From contig WUUP01000002.1 of NCBI GenBank assembly GCA_009833045.1, forward strand, positions 434,001 through 498,000: a DNA stretch of 64,000 bases, written 5' to 3'. How positions within the stretch are numbered: position 1 is the stretch's first letter; each line of letters begins with the position of its first letter. Positions 25,569 through 35,440 of the stretch are shown one piece after another. The DNA comes from Saprospirales bacterium GYS_P2D (GTDB lineage Bacteria > Bacteroidota > Bacteroidia > Chitinophagales > Saprospiraceae). Below the pieces are notes generated by a model that saw only the letters and a list, made by a program, of their open reading frames with translations, was not told the origin of the DNA and did not search any database. The translations under genes were made by a program, and so were the position numbers.

Positions 25569-26009
25569 TTAGAATAAGCTCTTTACTTTTCCAATTATAC
25601 TTCCCACATCACCACTTCTGACAAGTTGAGTGATAGCTCCGAGATCAAATGCACTATCCGCAGCATCTGAAGAAGCGAATTTTGACTGGAGACTATTGAT
25701 CAAATCAGGAAGGGCATTACCTGCTTCTGCTTGAGCCTCATCAGCGTTCATTCCCTTATCCTGTAGGATCTGAGTCATCTTGCCCATTACATCTTGAAAA
25801 ATGCCATTGTCAGCGGTAGCAGTGCCCCCTGTAGAGAAGAGATCTTTGACTTGGCCAATATTGCCACCAGCTACTGCAGCTTGGATTTTCTCGATGAGCG
25901 CACCTGCACCTTCATTTGCAGCCTCTGTTGTCGCTTCAGCATTTAGGCTATTAGGTCCCATCTTCTCAGCCAATTTCTGCATGGCCATATTTTTTAGCAT
26001 GTCAATCAT
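25569..26009 (-). CDS. Small Ala/Gly-rich helical protein, DUF937-like
   Basis: A 146-residue protein without signal peptide, rich in Ala, Gly and Gln. It shows repeated helical segments (LIEKIQAAVAGGNIGQVKDL; ITQLVRSGDVGSIIGKVKSLF) like DUF937/YidB-type proteins of unknown function. It is a single gene between a bidirectional terminator and the nrdA terminator. Family assignment is tentative. Confidence 0.6.
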   Translation of the reverse strand: MIDMLKNMAMQKLAEKMGPNSLNAEATTEAANEGAGALIEKIQAAVAGGNIGQVKDLFSTGGTATADNGIFQDVMGKMTQILQDKGMNADEAQAEAGNALPDLINSLQSKFASSDAADSAFDLGAITQLVRSGDVGSIIGKVKSLF

Positions 26010-26104
26010 GTCTCTTTTTATTTAGTGTTTAATAGATACTGTTAAGACATGGAGTATTGACATAAGTCACTAAAATCCTCATCACTCTTTCTTACCACCT
26101 ATCT

Positions 26105-26143
26105 AAAAAAACAATAGCTCTGAATGATAAATTCAGAGCTATT
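26105..26143 (-). terminator. Terminator downstream of nrdA
   Basis: AATAGCTCTGAAT (26113-26125) and ATTCAGAGCTATT (26131-26143) make a perfect 13-bp stem with a 5-nt loop. A plus-strand A-run (26105-26110) provides the U-tail on the minus strand. Confidence 0.85.
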
Positions 26144-26181
26144 GAGTAAAGTAAGTCCAATTGACTACCTATTTATTTTTA

Positions 26182-27861
26182 CTATCCCTCGCAGCTTTTA
26201 CAGTTGACGAAGTCTAGTGCCATCTCTTTAGAGACTGACTGACTACGCTGATAGTAGAGGGTCTTGACGCCGAGCTTCCATGCCTCGATGATGAGACGAT
26301 TGACATCTCTGACTGGCATAGCTGCTGGGATATTCAGATTCAGACTTTGAGCCTGATCGATGAACTGCTGACGCTGAGCGGCCTGTGTGATGATCTCCAT
26401 AGGAGATATCTCTTTGAAAGTCTTAAAGACTGCTTTCTCATGCTCTGTGAGCTGGTCCATATGCTGTACAGATCCTCCATTGAGCATGATGTCTCGCCAT
26501 ACATCTTCTGTATTGAGACCTTTCTCCTCGAGTAGCTTGATGAGGTATTTATTCTTACGTATGAAGTTACCCTTAGCCAGTCCTGCTTTATAGTAGTTGC
26601 TCGAGAATGGCTCGATACCCGGCGATGTCTGACCGAGGATGGCAGAGCTCGATGTAGTCGGAGCTACAGCCATAAGTGTCGTATTGCGACGACCATATCC
26701 CTGTAGGATCTCTGGCTCACCATAGATATGTGCGAGCTCTTTAGATGCTTTGAGCGACTCTTCACTGATATATTTGAAGGCCTCTGCGTTAAATCTTTTC
26801 GCCTCCATGCTCTCCCATGGTATGTTATTTTTCTGAAGATATGAGTGATAGCCCAGTACTCCCAGTCCTAGTGCTCTATGACGGATCGCAAAGTTTCTTG
26901 ACGCCTCGAGGAACTGATTGCCCTCTGTTTTCTCGATGAACTCGGATATCACAGCATCTAAAAAGAAAGTCGCCAATCTCACAGCAGATGTATCCTTCCA
27001 CTCATCATATAGCTCGAGATTCATCGATGAGAGACAGCAGATGAATGACTCATCCTCCTGACTCGGTAGCATGATCTCGGAGCAGAGATTACTCGCATTG
27101 ATCTGACGATTTTTGTCTTTATATACCTCTGGCTTGTTACGATTTACATTATCTGAGAACAGGATGTACGGGAGTCCTTTCTGTTGTCTTGATTCGAGTA
27201 CAGCGGCCCATACCTTACGCTTGTCACGATCTCCATCGATCATATCCTGCATCCAGTAGTCTGGTACACATACACCGTAAAATAGATTCTGGATCGGATT
27301 GCCGATATTCTTGATCTGGAGAAACTCCATGATATCCTGATGATCGATATCTATATAGGCTGCAAATGCTCCTCTACGTACGCCTCCCTGTGATACGACA
27401 TCCATGGTCGTGTCAAATAGCTTCATGAAGCTTACCGCTCCAGACGACTTACCATTATCTGTGATAGCTGCTCCTCTGTGTCTCAGCTCACCAAAATATC
27501 CCGATGTACCTCCACCGATCTTAGTCTGCATGATGACCTCTCCGAGCTTAGCGGTAATTTTCTCTACACTATCTCCTACATGTACGTTAAAGCATGATAT
27601 CGGTAATCCTCTCTCGGTACCCATATTCGCCCATACTGGTGATGAGAATGATATCCATCCTCTCATGATCATCTCTTTGAATGCAGTAGCGAGCTCAGGT
27701 TTGTAGAGACGCTTTGCCGCAGCCATCGTGATACGATCGATAGCTCCTTCGACAGACTCACCTTTCAATAGGTAACCACGATTGAGCATTTGTTCTGACT
27801 CTTCGTTGAGCCACCAGATATTTTTTACTTCTTCTTTAGTGTCGAATAATGTAGGAGCCAT
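26182..27861 (-). CDS. nrdA: Class I ribonucleotide reductase, alpha subunit
   Basis: Reduces ribonucleotides to deoxyribonucleotides with the NrdB radical subunit. At 559 residues it is shorter than E. coli NrdA because it lacks the N-terminal ATP-cone, so overall activity control by dATP is probably absent. Active-site features are LPISCFNVH (redox Cys), NLCSEIMLPS (thiyl Cys and Glu), and the C-terminal CKSCEG pair that relays electrons from thioredoxin/glutaredoxin. It lies 104 bp downstream of nrdB on the same strand and is followed by a strong terminator. Confidence 0.95.
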   Translation of the reverse strand: MAPTLFDTKEEVKNIWWLNEESEQMLNRGYLLKGESVEGAIDRITMAAAKRLYKPELATAFKEMIMRGWISFSSPVWANMGTERGLPISCFNVHVGDSVEKITAKLGEVIMQTKIGGGTSGYFGELRHRGAAITDNGKSSGAVSFMKLFDTTMDVVSQGGVRRGAFAAYIDIDHQDIMEFLQIKNIGNPIQNLFYGVCVPDYWMQDMIDGDRDKRKVWAAVLESRQQKGLPYILFSDNVNRNKPEVYKDKNRQINASNLCSEIMLPSQEDESFICCLSSMNLELYDEWKDTSAVRLATFFLDAVISEFIEKTEGNQFLEASRNFAIRHRALGLGVLGYHSYLQKNNIPWESMEAKRFNAEAFKYISEESLKASKELAHIYGEPEILQGYGRRNTTLMAVAPTTSSSAILGQTSPGIEPFSSNYYKAGLAKGNFIRKNKYLIKLLEEKGLNTEDVWRDIMLNGGSVQHMDQLTEHEKAVFKTFKEISPMEIITQAAQRQQFIDQAQSLNLNIPAAMPVRDVNRLIIEAWKLGVKTLYYQRSQSVSKEMALDFVNCKSCEG

Positions 27862-27965
27862 GGGTGTACAAGGTTTAAATCAGTTCTTGAATTAAGTTGA
27901 CTAAATAAAGGGTTGGTAGTACAGTGACAGGTGGTTGGTTGGCTATCGGAAAACTTCCTTATGTC

Positions 27966-28940
27966 CTAAAACAGATCGTCTTCAGTTATGCTTTTGTCAT
28001 GCTTCGTATATTCTACAGGACGTTTAGCAAAGAAGTCATCAAGACTATTAGAGAATACCTCCTCCTCAAACCATCTCATCGGTGCATAGTCCATCTCGGA
28101 GATGCTATACATTTTGTCCATGCCGATTTTATCGAGGCTATCGTTGATTCGGTATTTCATGAAGTTGAGGAGTTGCTCCTTATTGATGTGCTCGAGCTCT
28201 CCTTCTTCAAATATCCAGTCGAGTATTTCCGCTTCTACTTCTACAGATTTTTTGATCTGAGCTTTGAGTAGATACTCTTCTTTTTCTCCTATTAGTTCGG
28301 GTTGTTCTTCCTTTATCTTATTGATGATATACATACCAGCATTAGCATGTATCTGCTCATCGACTGAAGTCCATGCGATGATATTAGATACATTTTTCAT
28401 GTACCCTTTGAATCTTGTGAAACTTAATATAATCGCAAACTGACTAAAGAGACTCACATTTTCTATCAGTATACTGAATAAGAATAATGAACTAACATAC
28501 TCCTTAGGCTCAGTTGACTTAGTATGCTGAAGTGCTTCTGATAGGTAGTCGATACGCTTTCGCAAAGCAGGTACCTGGATAGCGGAAGCAAACTCAGCGT
28601 CATAGCCTAATACTGTCAAAAGACGACTATAAGCCTCGCTGTGTCTGAACTCACATTCCGCAAAAGTAGCTCCTAATCCATTGAATTCTGGCTTTGGTAA
28701 ATGATGGTATAGATCTCCCCAAAAGGACTTGACAGCTACCTCTATCTGTGCGATAGCGAGAAGACTGTTTTTGATCGCAGAGCGCTCAGCATCAGAGAGT
28801 TGACTCTGAAAATCCTGTATATCAGCACTAAACTCAAGCTCTGAGTGCACCCAAAAAGACTTGTTGATAGCGTCAACAAATTTCATCACTTCTGGATATT
28901 CAAAAGGCTTATAATTTATTCGTTTGCTGAATATACTCAT
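27966..28940 (-). CDS. nrdB: Class I ribonucleotide reductase, beta subunit
   Basis: A 324-residue ferritin-like protein carrying the dimetal site. The E-x-x-H motifs are FAECEFRHSEAYSRLL (about 87-102) and WTSVDEQIHANAG (about 193-205). The C-terminal SITEDDLF tail is the type that docks on NrdA. Order nrdB-nrdA suggests an operon. Upstream on the minus strand TATATTTA, with a TTTG about 23 nt before it, may be the promoter (about 28995-29030). Confidence 0.94.
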   Translation of the reverse strand: MSIFSKRINYKPFEYPEVMKFVDAINKSFWVHSELEFSADIQDFQSQLSDAERSAIKNSLLAIAQIEVAVKSFWGDLYHHLPKPEFNGLGATFAECEFRHSEAYSRLLTVLGYDAEFASAIQVPALRKRIDYLSEALQHTKSTEPKEYVSSLFLFSILIENVSLFSQFAIILSFTRFKGYMKNVSNIIAWTSVDEQIHANAGMYIINKIKEEQPELIGEKEEYLLKAQIKKSVEVEAEILDWIFEEGELEHINKEQLLNFMKYRINDSLDKIGMDKMYSISEMDYAPMRWFEEEVFSNSLDDFFAKRPVEYTKHDKSITEDDLF

Positions 28941-29230
28941 ACCAAGGTTTCTTTAATTCAATGTTAAGGGCTCAATTTACTGGTGTAAATATATATCGGC
29001 AATATCTAATATGTATCAAATAGATATCCACACCCTGTTAGTTAAAAAATACCTGAAAAATTTGCTTAATAATAAATTAACATAATGTCCGAAGTGGCGG
29101 ACTTTTGCGCTCAGCGCTATCTCATTGAAAGCCAGCATATTATGATTTTTTGTAATATCAATATTTTTCGCATTACCAGAAAAAGTTATGTTTTGATTAT
29201 CTTCAAGACCTAATCAAACACCAAGTTGAG

Positions 29231-30871
29231 ATGCGACTGTTTTCCACATTTTTCATATTACAGATAGTTATAATGTTAAGTTGTCAATCTAATGAGCCCC
29301 AGCCCATAGATCCGGAGGACGACGAAACCTTAGGCGAACTACAGCATGGCTTCACCCTCAATGCTGCTACTCAAGAAGACTTCGAGACAGGACTGCTACT
29401 CCTGCACAACTTTGAATATGATGATGCCCTCACTGCATTTGAGGCCGCTACTGCGGCTGACTCTACTGAGGTATTGACTCACTGGGGTGAGGCGATGTGC
29501 CACTACAAAGCACTCTGGCGACTACAGAATACAGAAAAAGGACATGCCATCCTCGAGCGATTGGGATCGACTCCACAAGAACGGCTGGCAGCTATAGATG
29601 ACCCGATAGAGCGAGCTCTCTGGCAGGGACTTGAGATCATGTATGGTGATGGCGACTTTGAAGAGCGAAATAAGAAAATAGCCAGTCATCTCGCTGGTCT
29701 ACATGAGCAGTATCCGGAGCATCAGGAGATAGCAGCATTCTATGCACTCTCTTTGATCTGGTCGACCGAAGAATATGGTGACGGTAGTGAGGATCTGAGA
29801 CTGGCTGCCTCTATCTGTGATGACATCATAGCGGTCAATCCGCTCCACCCTGGTGCTCTACACTATAAGATCCATGCCCTCGACGGACCTACATCTGCTG
29901 AGGCAGCACACGCTGCAGCCGATGCCTATGCAGAGGTAGCTGCTGATGCAGCGCACGCCCTCCACATGCCCTCACACATCTATCTCGCTCTCGGCGAATG
30001 GGATGGCGTCGTCAAGTCTAATCAAGTATCCTATGATGCCAGTGTCAGCCGCATGGAGCAAAAAGAACTCAAGGATGGGGCTCGTGGCTATCACTCCTAT
30101 GCATGGCTACACTATGGACTCCTCCAGCAAGGACGATACGCTGAGGCAGAAGCACTACTCTCAGATATGCTCGACTATGTCCCAAAAGATCCGACTAAAG
30201 GAGCTCGTGGATACCTACTCGGGATGCAAAATCGACAAATCGCAGAGAGCGGAGAAATCCCTGATTTCACTCTCGATACCGACGTAGAGGTAGATGATAT
30301 AGGCATCGTGGCAAAAGCTATGCGCAGCTACCTACGAGCCCAAATAGCCTATCAGGATAAGGATAAAGATGCCATATCATCAGAGATAAAATGGCTCCAT
30401 GCTCAAAAAGCCATTGCTGCTGAGCAAGTGGACGGAGACGGTATAGCTCTCTGTGCTGCAGGCACCAGCAGATATGCTCCAACTGAAAATGCCATCCGAA
30501 GTGCCGAAGTAGTCATCGAGCAAATGAATGCCCTCATCGCATCAATCCAAGAAAATGCTGATGCCTTTGAAAAGCACATGAAAAAAGCGGTTGACCTCGA
30601 ATATCGCACTAACTATCCGGCAGGACCACCGAGGATTACTCAGCCATCATTCGAACAGTACGGCGCTTGGCTCGCAGAGCGAGGAGAATATACTAAAGCG
30701 ATAGAGCAGTATAATAAGTCTCTCCAGCGTATGCCTCGACGATCAAAAGCTCTCATGGGTAAACTCACAGCGCTCAAAGCGCTCAATGATACAGATGCGG
30801 CTGCAGAGCTGCGGTCCGAGCTTGATGCCATATTAGTAAATGCGGATCAGCAAGCACTGAGTGCTATTTGA
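29231..30871 (+). CDS. TPR-repeat lipoprotein
   Basis: A 546-residue predicted lipoprotein (IVIMLSCQSN, Cys18). Tetratricopeptide-like repeats begin around residue 48 (LLLHNFEYDDALTAFEAATA), recur in the middle (HALHMPSHIYLALGEWDGVV; YHSYAWLHYGLLQQGRYAEA) and return at the C-terminus (YGAWLAERGEYTKAIEQYNK). Such proteins act as scaffolds on the periplasmic or cell-surface face. Two further secreted-protein genes follow on the same strand at short distances, suggesting one unit. The 290-bp gap upstream separates it from nrdB and contains only A/T-rich promoter-like sequence. Confidence 0.82.
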   Translation: MRLFSTFFILQIVIMLSCQSNEPQPIDPEDDETLGELQHGFTLNAATQEDFETGLLLLHNFEYDDALTAFEAATAADSTEVLTHWGEAMCHYKALWRLQNTEKGHAILERLGSTPQERLAAIDDPIERALWQGLEIMYGDGDFEERNKKIASHLAGLHEQYPEHQEIAAFYALSLIWSTEEYGDGSEDLRLAASICDDIIAVNPLHPGALHYKIHALDGPTSAEAAHAAADAYAEVAADAAHALHMPSHIYLALGEWDGVVKSNQVSYDASVSRMEQKELKDGARGYHSYAWLHYGLLQQGRYAEAEALLSDMLDYVPKDPTKGARGYLLGMQNRQIAESGEIPDFTLDTDVEVDDIGIVAKAMRSYLRAQIAYQDKDKDAISSEIKWLHAQKAIAAEQVDGDGIALCAAGTSRYAPTENAIRSAEVVIEQMNALIASIQENADAFEKHMKKAVDLEYRTNYPAGPPRITQPSFEQYGAWLAERGEYTKAIEQYNKSLQRMPRRSKALMGKLTALKALNDTDAAAELRSELDAILVNADQQALSAI

Positions 30872-30900
30872 TACATTTTAAAACCTATGTGTATACGTCT

Positions 30901-31617
30901 ATGATCCGCTTACAGGCCTTTGTTTTCTGCTTATCCAGTTTGTTTTCATTTGGCTACAGCCAAAATATATCAGGCACTGAGCTGCTCGATCGAGCTATAG
31001 ACTATCATGATCCACAGGGAAATTGGAAAAAGCTGAATGCTAAAATGCAGATCACTTCAGGTCGGCCTGACAAACCTGATCGAGTCAGCCAGATCCATAT
31101 CAATCTACCGAAGGAGAGATTTCAAATAGACATGACAGCTGATGGAAATGTCATCACACATATCATGGATGGCTCGGACTGTAGCCATCTCATCAATGGA
31201 GAAAATAAGATATCGACTGATGATAAAGAAAAGTATCGCCTCACCTGTGAGCGCACTCAGCTCTGGCGAGACTACTACACCTACCTCTACGGCCTCCCGA
31301 TGAAGCTACGTGACCCTGGCACTCATATAGATCCAGAGGCAAATCGCCGATCATTCAAAGGAAAGGAATATCTCGTGCTCAAGGCTACCTATGACGCAGC
31401 TATAGGACAGGATACCTGGTACTTCTATTTTGATCCCGAGAGCTATGCCATGGAGGTCTATCAATTTTATAAAGACGAATCTAAAAAGGACGGTGAATAC
31501 ATACTGCTAAGTGGCGAAGAGCTCATCGAGGGCATCCGTATGCCGAAAGCCAGAGCCTGGTACTATAACAGTGACGACGGATATCTTGGCACGGATACTC
31601 TCGAATCCATAGACTGA
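30901..31617 (+). CDS. Secreted DUF6503-like protein
   Basis: About 238 residues with a signal peptide ending FSFGYSQN. The body (GTELLDRAIDYHDPQGNWKKL; YLYGLPMKLRDPGTHIDP; YYNSDDGYLGTDTLES) matches the DUF6503 family of Bacteroidota secreted proteins, distantly like LolA-fold lipid-binding proteins. ATG 30901 is chosen; an in-frame TTG at 30868 would add eleven residues before the signal peptide. It lies 30 bp after the TPR gene. Confidence 0.75.
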   Translation: MIRLQAFVFCLSSLFSFGYSQNISGTELLDRAIDYHDPQGNWKKLNAKMQITSGRPDKPDRVSQIHINLPKERFQIDMTADGNVITHIMDGSDCSHLINGENKISTDDKEKYRLTCERTQLWRDYYTYLYGLPMKLRDPGTHIDPEANRRSFKGKEYLVLKATYDAAIGQDTWYFYFDPESYAMEVYQFYKDESKKDGEYILLSGEELIEGIRMPKARAWYYNSDDGYLGTDTLESID

Positions 31618-31623
31618 AGCGAT

Positions 31624-32214
31624 ATGCGCTATAGCTCGATCCTCACCCTCTTCTCGGTATCATGGCTGCTAATAATATCTGCCACCCATGGTCAGTCTCC
31701 AGTATTCGAGTGGTACAGCGAGACAGTCAGTCAAGGCATATGCATCCAAAATAGCTATCCGAAAGGTGGTCCCTACACTGGTCCAACTGATGAATATTTT
31801 AACCACAGCTATCTGGTATTTTTCTCCCGAATAGTCAATGAAACCGAAGATACCCTAATGATCAATATTGAGTTTTCAGCAGATGCTGTAGCCATCCCTC
31901 ATTCTCCTGACACCTACATGAAGCTGTTTTTGCCAGTTGAGGAAATGTCTATGGATAAGGTACATGAATTTAGCTATGGTGTCACCTCCTTAGTATCGCT
32001 GTATGATGACACGAGCGCCAAGCGTGTGATAGCTCCTCATGAGGATGGTTTCTTGTATATCGTAGCGCTGTTTTATCAGACTGATAGTGCGGCATGGAGA
32101 CAAGAGCGAGGCGGAAATCGTGCTGAACTGGTCCTCCGTGGTGATCAACTATACTTCAAGCTGCCTCCTCAGATCGACTCGCTCCACTGTGGAAGTATTA
32201 CCTTTAGTCAATAA
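31624..32214 (+). CDS. Secreted hypothetical protein
   Basis: A 196-residue protein with a signal peptide (SWLLIISATHGQSP). The mature part is beta-rich (NHSYLVFFSRIVNETEDTLM; FLYIVALFYQTDS) and could be an immunoglobulin-like domain. No family recognised. It follows the DUF6503-like gene by 6 bp and is probably co-transcribed with it and the TPR gene. Confidence 0.65.
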   Translation: MRYSSILTLFSVSWLLIISATHGQSPVFEWYSETVSQGICIQNSYPKGGPYTGPTDEYFNHSYLVFFSRIVNETEDTLMINIEFSADAVAIPHSPDTYMKLFLPVEEMSMDKVHEFSYGVTSLVSLYDDTSAKRVIAPHEDGFLYIVALFYQTDSAAWRQERGGNRAELVLRGDQLYFKLPPQIDSLHCGSITFSQ

Positions 32215-32232
32215 GCAACAACCAACCCAAAT

Positions 32233-33093
32233 ATGGCATCACTGTATAAGACCGAAGAAGGAAAGAGAGAAATACTCGCTCTCTATGACGAAAAACTGGA
32301 ATCGCTCAATATAGACTACGAGTATTTGAACATTGCTACCAGTTTTGGTCACACTAATATCATCGCTACAGGCCCATCATCTGGACCTCCACTCATCATA
32401 GTCCATGGCTCTAATGGCTGTGCCCCCATATCTCTGGAGACCTACCCTAATGTCCGCACAGCATATAGAGTATATGCCATAGACGTATTAGCTCAACCTA
32501 ACAAAAGTGCCTCTCCATCCATGAGCATGAAAGATAATTCCTATGGCAAATGGATAAATGAAATCATCGATCAACTACAAATCGAGGAGGTCACGATGGT
32601 GGGATTCTCGTTTGGTGGATTAGTCATACTGAAGACGCTCGAATATGATGAAAGCAAGATCAAAGAAGTCTATTTGGCCGCTCCTGCATATATAGTCAAT
32701 GGTAACCCGCTCAAAGCACTCTGGAAAGTATTCATCCCGATGAAACGATATATGAGCACTAAGAAGACAAAATATGTCGAGCAATTCTTAGAGGAGCTCT
32801 TCACCGATAGAGATGAATTTGCGATTCAGTTCTTATCCAAAGTCTTTCTCCACTTTAAGATGGACTTCACTCCGGTACCTGTCATCTCTACAGAGGCAGC
32901 TCAATCGATCGAGACACCGATTCACTTGTTTGCTGCTAAAAGAGATTTGATGTTTCCTGGTAAGAAAATGATGAAAAGAGCGGCTGAGATATTCCCATCT
33001 CTGCGATCAAGCGTACTCCTGGAGACATCAAAGCATGTCCAAAATAGACGAGACAATAATATCATCGAGCAGGCCATACTGAGTAATAACTAA
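32233..33093 (+). CDS. Alpha/beta hydrolase
   Basis: A 286-residue cytoplasmic alpha/beta-hydrolase. Oxyanion region PLIIVHGSNGCAP (about 53-65), nucleophile elbow GFSFGGLV with Ser near residue 125, late Asp in AKRDLMFP and His in SKHVQNR complete a likely triad. It lies 18 bp after the preceding secreted-protein gene. Substrate unknown; esterase or lipase-like activity is expected from the fold. Confidence 0.88.
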   Translation: MASLYKTEEGKREILALYDEKLESLNIDYEYLNIATSFGHTNIIATGPSSGPPLIIVHGSNGCAPISLETYPNVRTAYRVYAIDVLAQPNKSASPSMSMKDNSYGKWINEIIDQLQIEEVTMVGFSFGGLVILKTLEYDESKIKEVYLAAPAYIVNGNPLKALWKVFIPMKRYMSTKKTKYVEQFLEELFTDRDEFAIQFLSKVFLHFKMDFTPVPVISTEAAQSIETPIHLFAAKRDLMFPGKKMMKRAAEIFPSLRSSVLLETSKHVQNRRDNNIIEQAILSNN

Positions 33094-33285
33094 TCTAAGG
33101 GCCACACATAGATATAGGCTCTGAGCAGCCAATACACTCCAACGTATTTTGATTACTACTTGTTAAGACTGTTTTCCACTAAAGATGGATCAGACGTAGC
33201 TTTCTGTCGATAAATATTACTTGTCAAAATATCGGTAGCACATCCGTGCTGGGGGATTCATATTTGCCAACAAAACAAAGTAATT

Positions 33286-33753
33286 ATGGACTTCAGGATA
33301 CATGCATTAGACCATCAGCTATTTGAGCGCTACTTCATCATGACAGATGAGGAGCTATCAGCTCTCAATATCCAAAGAATGATCGTTGATGAAAAACCAG
33401 GATATCCCTGCAGAGTGAGTTTAGAAGATGCCGACATCGGAGAGGAGGTACTACTGCTACCCTATCAACATCACCGGGCCGCCTCACCCTATCAAGCCAG
33501 TGGCCCGATATTCGTGCGGAGAGGTATCAATCGCAAAAGCTATGTAGTAAACCAAGTCCCAATAATGATGAATCATAGGCTTCTATCCTACAGAGGATAT
33601 GACGTGAGCGGAATTATGAAAAATGCCATCACTGATAAGGGAATAAATACCCCATCAGTGATCCAAGCTATCTTCCAAAACCAAGACATCTACTATATCC
33701 ACATCCACAACTCCAGCCCAGGATGCTATAACTGTGAAGTACGTCGGGCCTAA
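33286..33753 (+). CDS. DUF1203 family protein
   Basis: A 155-residue soluble protein. The pattern CRVSLEDADIGEEVLLLPYQHH followed by SPYQASGPIFVR and the C-terminal HIHNSSPGCYNCEV is that of DUF1203, a family of unknown function. The end carries a C-x2-C pair. Single gene with about 190 bp of apparently noncoding sequence on its left. Confidence 0.85.
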   Translation: MDFRIHALDHQLFERYFIMTDEELSALNIQRMIVDEKPGYPCRVSLEDADIGEEVLLLPYQHHRAASPYQASGPIFVRRGINRKSYVVNQVPIMMNHRLLSYRGYDVSGIMKNAITDKGINTPSVIQAIFQNQDIYYIHIHNSSPGCYNCEVRRA

Positions 33754-33916
33754 TCAATAGCTGACTATGAAATAAAAACCACCACCATCTGTTAGTACTA
33801 ATGAGCGGGACCACACTCCTCATCAGCAATAAAACATAGACATCGCTACAGAATCTCATATCGTACCCGATCTATCCGCTCCCATACGTATCCGGGAGTA
33901 CGCTGGCGGTATATTC

Positions 33917-34699
33917 TTGAGAGCAGCGACAGGATCAGCTATCAAAAAAGCAATAAAGAAAGGCTATGTCACTGTAGATGGAGTGATCGCTACCACCGCC
34001 ACCCTACTACATGGTGGAGAGCGTCTATTCCTATCCATACCAGAGGAGTCACATCATAAAAAACTGATCCTCCCTCTCAAGGTCCTATACGAAGACCAGT
34101 ATCTGGCAGTAATACACAAGCCAGCCGGTATCCTCGTCAGTGGAAATCGATACAAGACCGTAGCCAATGCTCTATCGCAAAATCTGCAACCCTCGGAGCT
34201 ACCTGATGCTACCCCACCGCAGCCGGCACATCGACTCGATTATCCGACTACTGGAGCACTGATCGCTGGCAAGACCAGCAGCGCCATACGAGCGCTGAAT
34301 AAGATGTTTGAGCAGGGACAAATCCAAAAGACCTACTATGCCGTGGCCATAGGCAGCATGGCAGCTGCTGGCGAGATCAGCACGACCATCGATGACAAGC
34401 CTGCTCACTCTCGCTATGAGGTCCTCCGATCTGTGGATTCAAAGAGATTTGAGCAACTCAACTTAGTCCAGCTACAGCCCCTAACAGGCCGGAGACACCA
34501 GCTACGCATCCATCTCTCCAGTATCGGACTCCCTATTCTCGGGGACCGGGAGTATGGCATCAACGGACTCATCCTTCATGGCAAAGGGCTCTATCTCCAT
34601 GCTCACTCCGTATCATTTACCCATCCATTCACCGAGGTGCAGATGCATATCATAGATGAGCTACCAGAGCGATTCAGAAAGATTTTTCCGGAGTCTTAA
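33917..34699 (+). CDS. RluA-family RNA pseudouridine synthase
   Basis: The catalytic motif HRLDYPTTGALIAGK supplies the Asp of RluA-type pseudouridine synthases, and LQPLTGRRHQLRIHLSSIGLPI is the conserved RTG-like/RHQIR segment. The first canonical start in frame is TTG 33917, but the frame stays open to 33833 and the upstream codons encode HIVPDLSAPIRIREYAGGIF, the expected beginning of an S4-like RNA-binding domain (with KKAIKKGYVTVDG after it). The true start is probably near 33836-33842 at a non-canonical codon, or the ATG has been lost. Target RNA unknown. Confidence 0.88.
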   Translation: MRAATGSAIKKAIKKGYVTVDGVIATTATLLHGGERLFLSIPEESHHKKLILPLKVLYEDQYLAVIHKPAGILVSGNRYKTVANALSQNLQPSELPDATPPQPAHRLDYPTTGALIAGKTSSAIRALNKMFEQGQIQKTYYAVAIGSMAAAGEISTTIDDKPAHSRYEVLRSVDSKRFEQLNLVQLQPLTGRRHQLRIHLSSIGLPILGDREYGINGLILHGKGLYLHAHSVSFTHPFTEVQMHIIDELPERFRKIFPES

Positions 34700-34733
34700 C
34701 TATATATTCTCTCATCAAACGGTCATTTCTAAA

Positions 34734-34749
34734 ATTCTTCCCAAATTGG
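34734..34749. repeat. Imperfect direct repeat left of DUF998-like gene
   Basis: ATTCTTCCCAAATTGG here resembles ATTCTTCAAAATTGG at 35434-35448 (one gap, one mismatch). The pair brackets the AT-rich membrane-protein gene 34769-35386. The right copy overlaps the kdgK operator. It could mark another short insertion; the evidence is weaker than for the 14-bp repeat at 430/969. Confidence 0.35.
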
Positions 34750-34768
34750 AAATAGCAATTGAAATAGG

Positions 34769-35386
34769 ATGATAAAAAAATATATAGTTCTGATTGGCAT
34801 AATCATAGGCACTCTACTCTTGATCTTGTCGACATTCTATTACCCAGGCGGCACAAGCGAAAATGTAAATGCTCAAGGATACGATTGGGCCAATAACTAT
34901 ATCAGTAATTTGCTCAGCCCCTTTGCCGTAAATGGAGAAGAAAATATGGCAAGGCCTATTGCCATTTTTGGAGCGTCTTTCCTTACCAGCAGTTTTGGGA
35001 TCTTTTTCTTGAATTTTTCAAATAGGATTAAGATTAAAAGTGCTTCACTGGTCATCAAGTATTTAGGAATTATGGCCACGATATTTGGATTCATTACGGT
35101 GGTCCCAGCTATGCACGACATTATGGTGGCATTATCCAGCATCCTTACGCTTCTAATATTTTTCTATATAACAGTCATAGTGCTTAAATCAAAATTGACC
35201 GCAATGAAGATTGTGTCAATTGTGTTTTTAATGACTTTCTATTTAGGAGCATTCATGTATTTTTCAAGGTTTCAATTAGAATACATGCCAATGATGCAGA
35301 AAGTAATATTCGTAATGAAGATTACTTGGGTATTGTCATTAGAGTATTTGACCGATAAAGACGATTTCGCACAAATAACTAAATAA
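34769..35386 (+). CDS. DUF998-like membrane protein
   Basis: A 205-residue protein with six hydrophobic segments. The first loop YPGGTSENVNAQGYDWANNYISNLLS fits the DUF998-type pattern of periplasmic loop after helix one. Composition is more AT-rich than the neighbours, and an imperfect direct repeat flanks it. Function unknown. Confidence 0.65.
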   Translation: MIKKYIVLIGIIIGTLLLILSTFYYPGGTSENVNAQGYDWANNYISNLLSPFAVNGEENMARPIAIFGASFLTSSFGIFFLNFSNRIKIKSASLVIKYLGIMATIFGFITVVPAMHDIMVALSSILTLLIFFYITVIVLKSKLTAMKIVSIVFLMTFYLGAFMYFSRFQLEYMPMMQKVIFVMKITWVLSLEYLTDKDDFAQITK

Positions 35387-35440
35387 CAGCAATCGAGCAC
35401 CTATAGACCGACGAGCATGACGATTACAATTTTATTCTTC

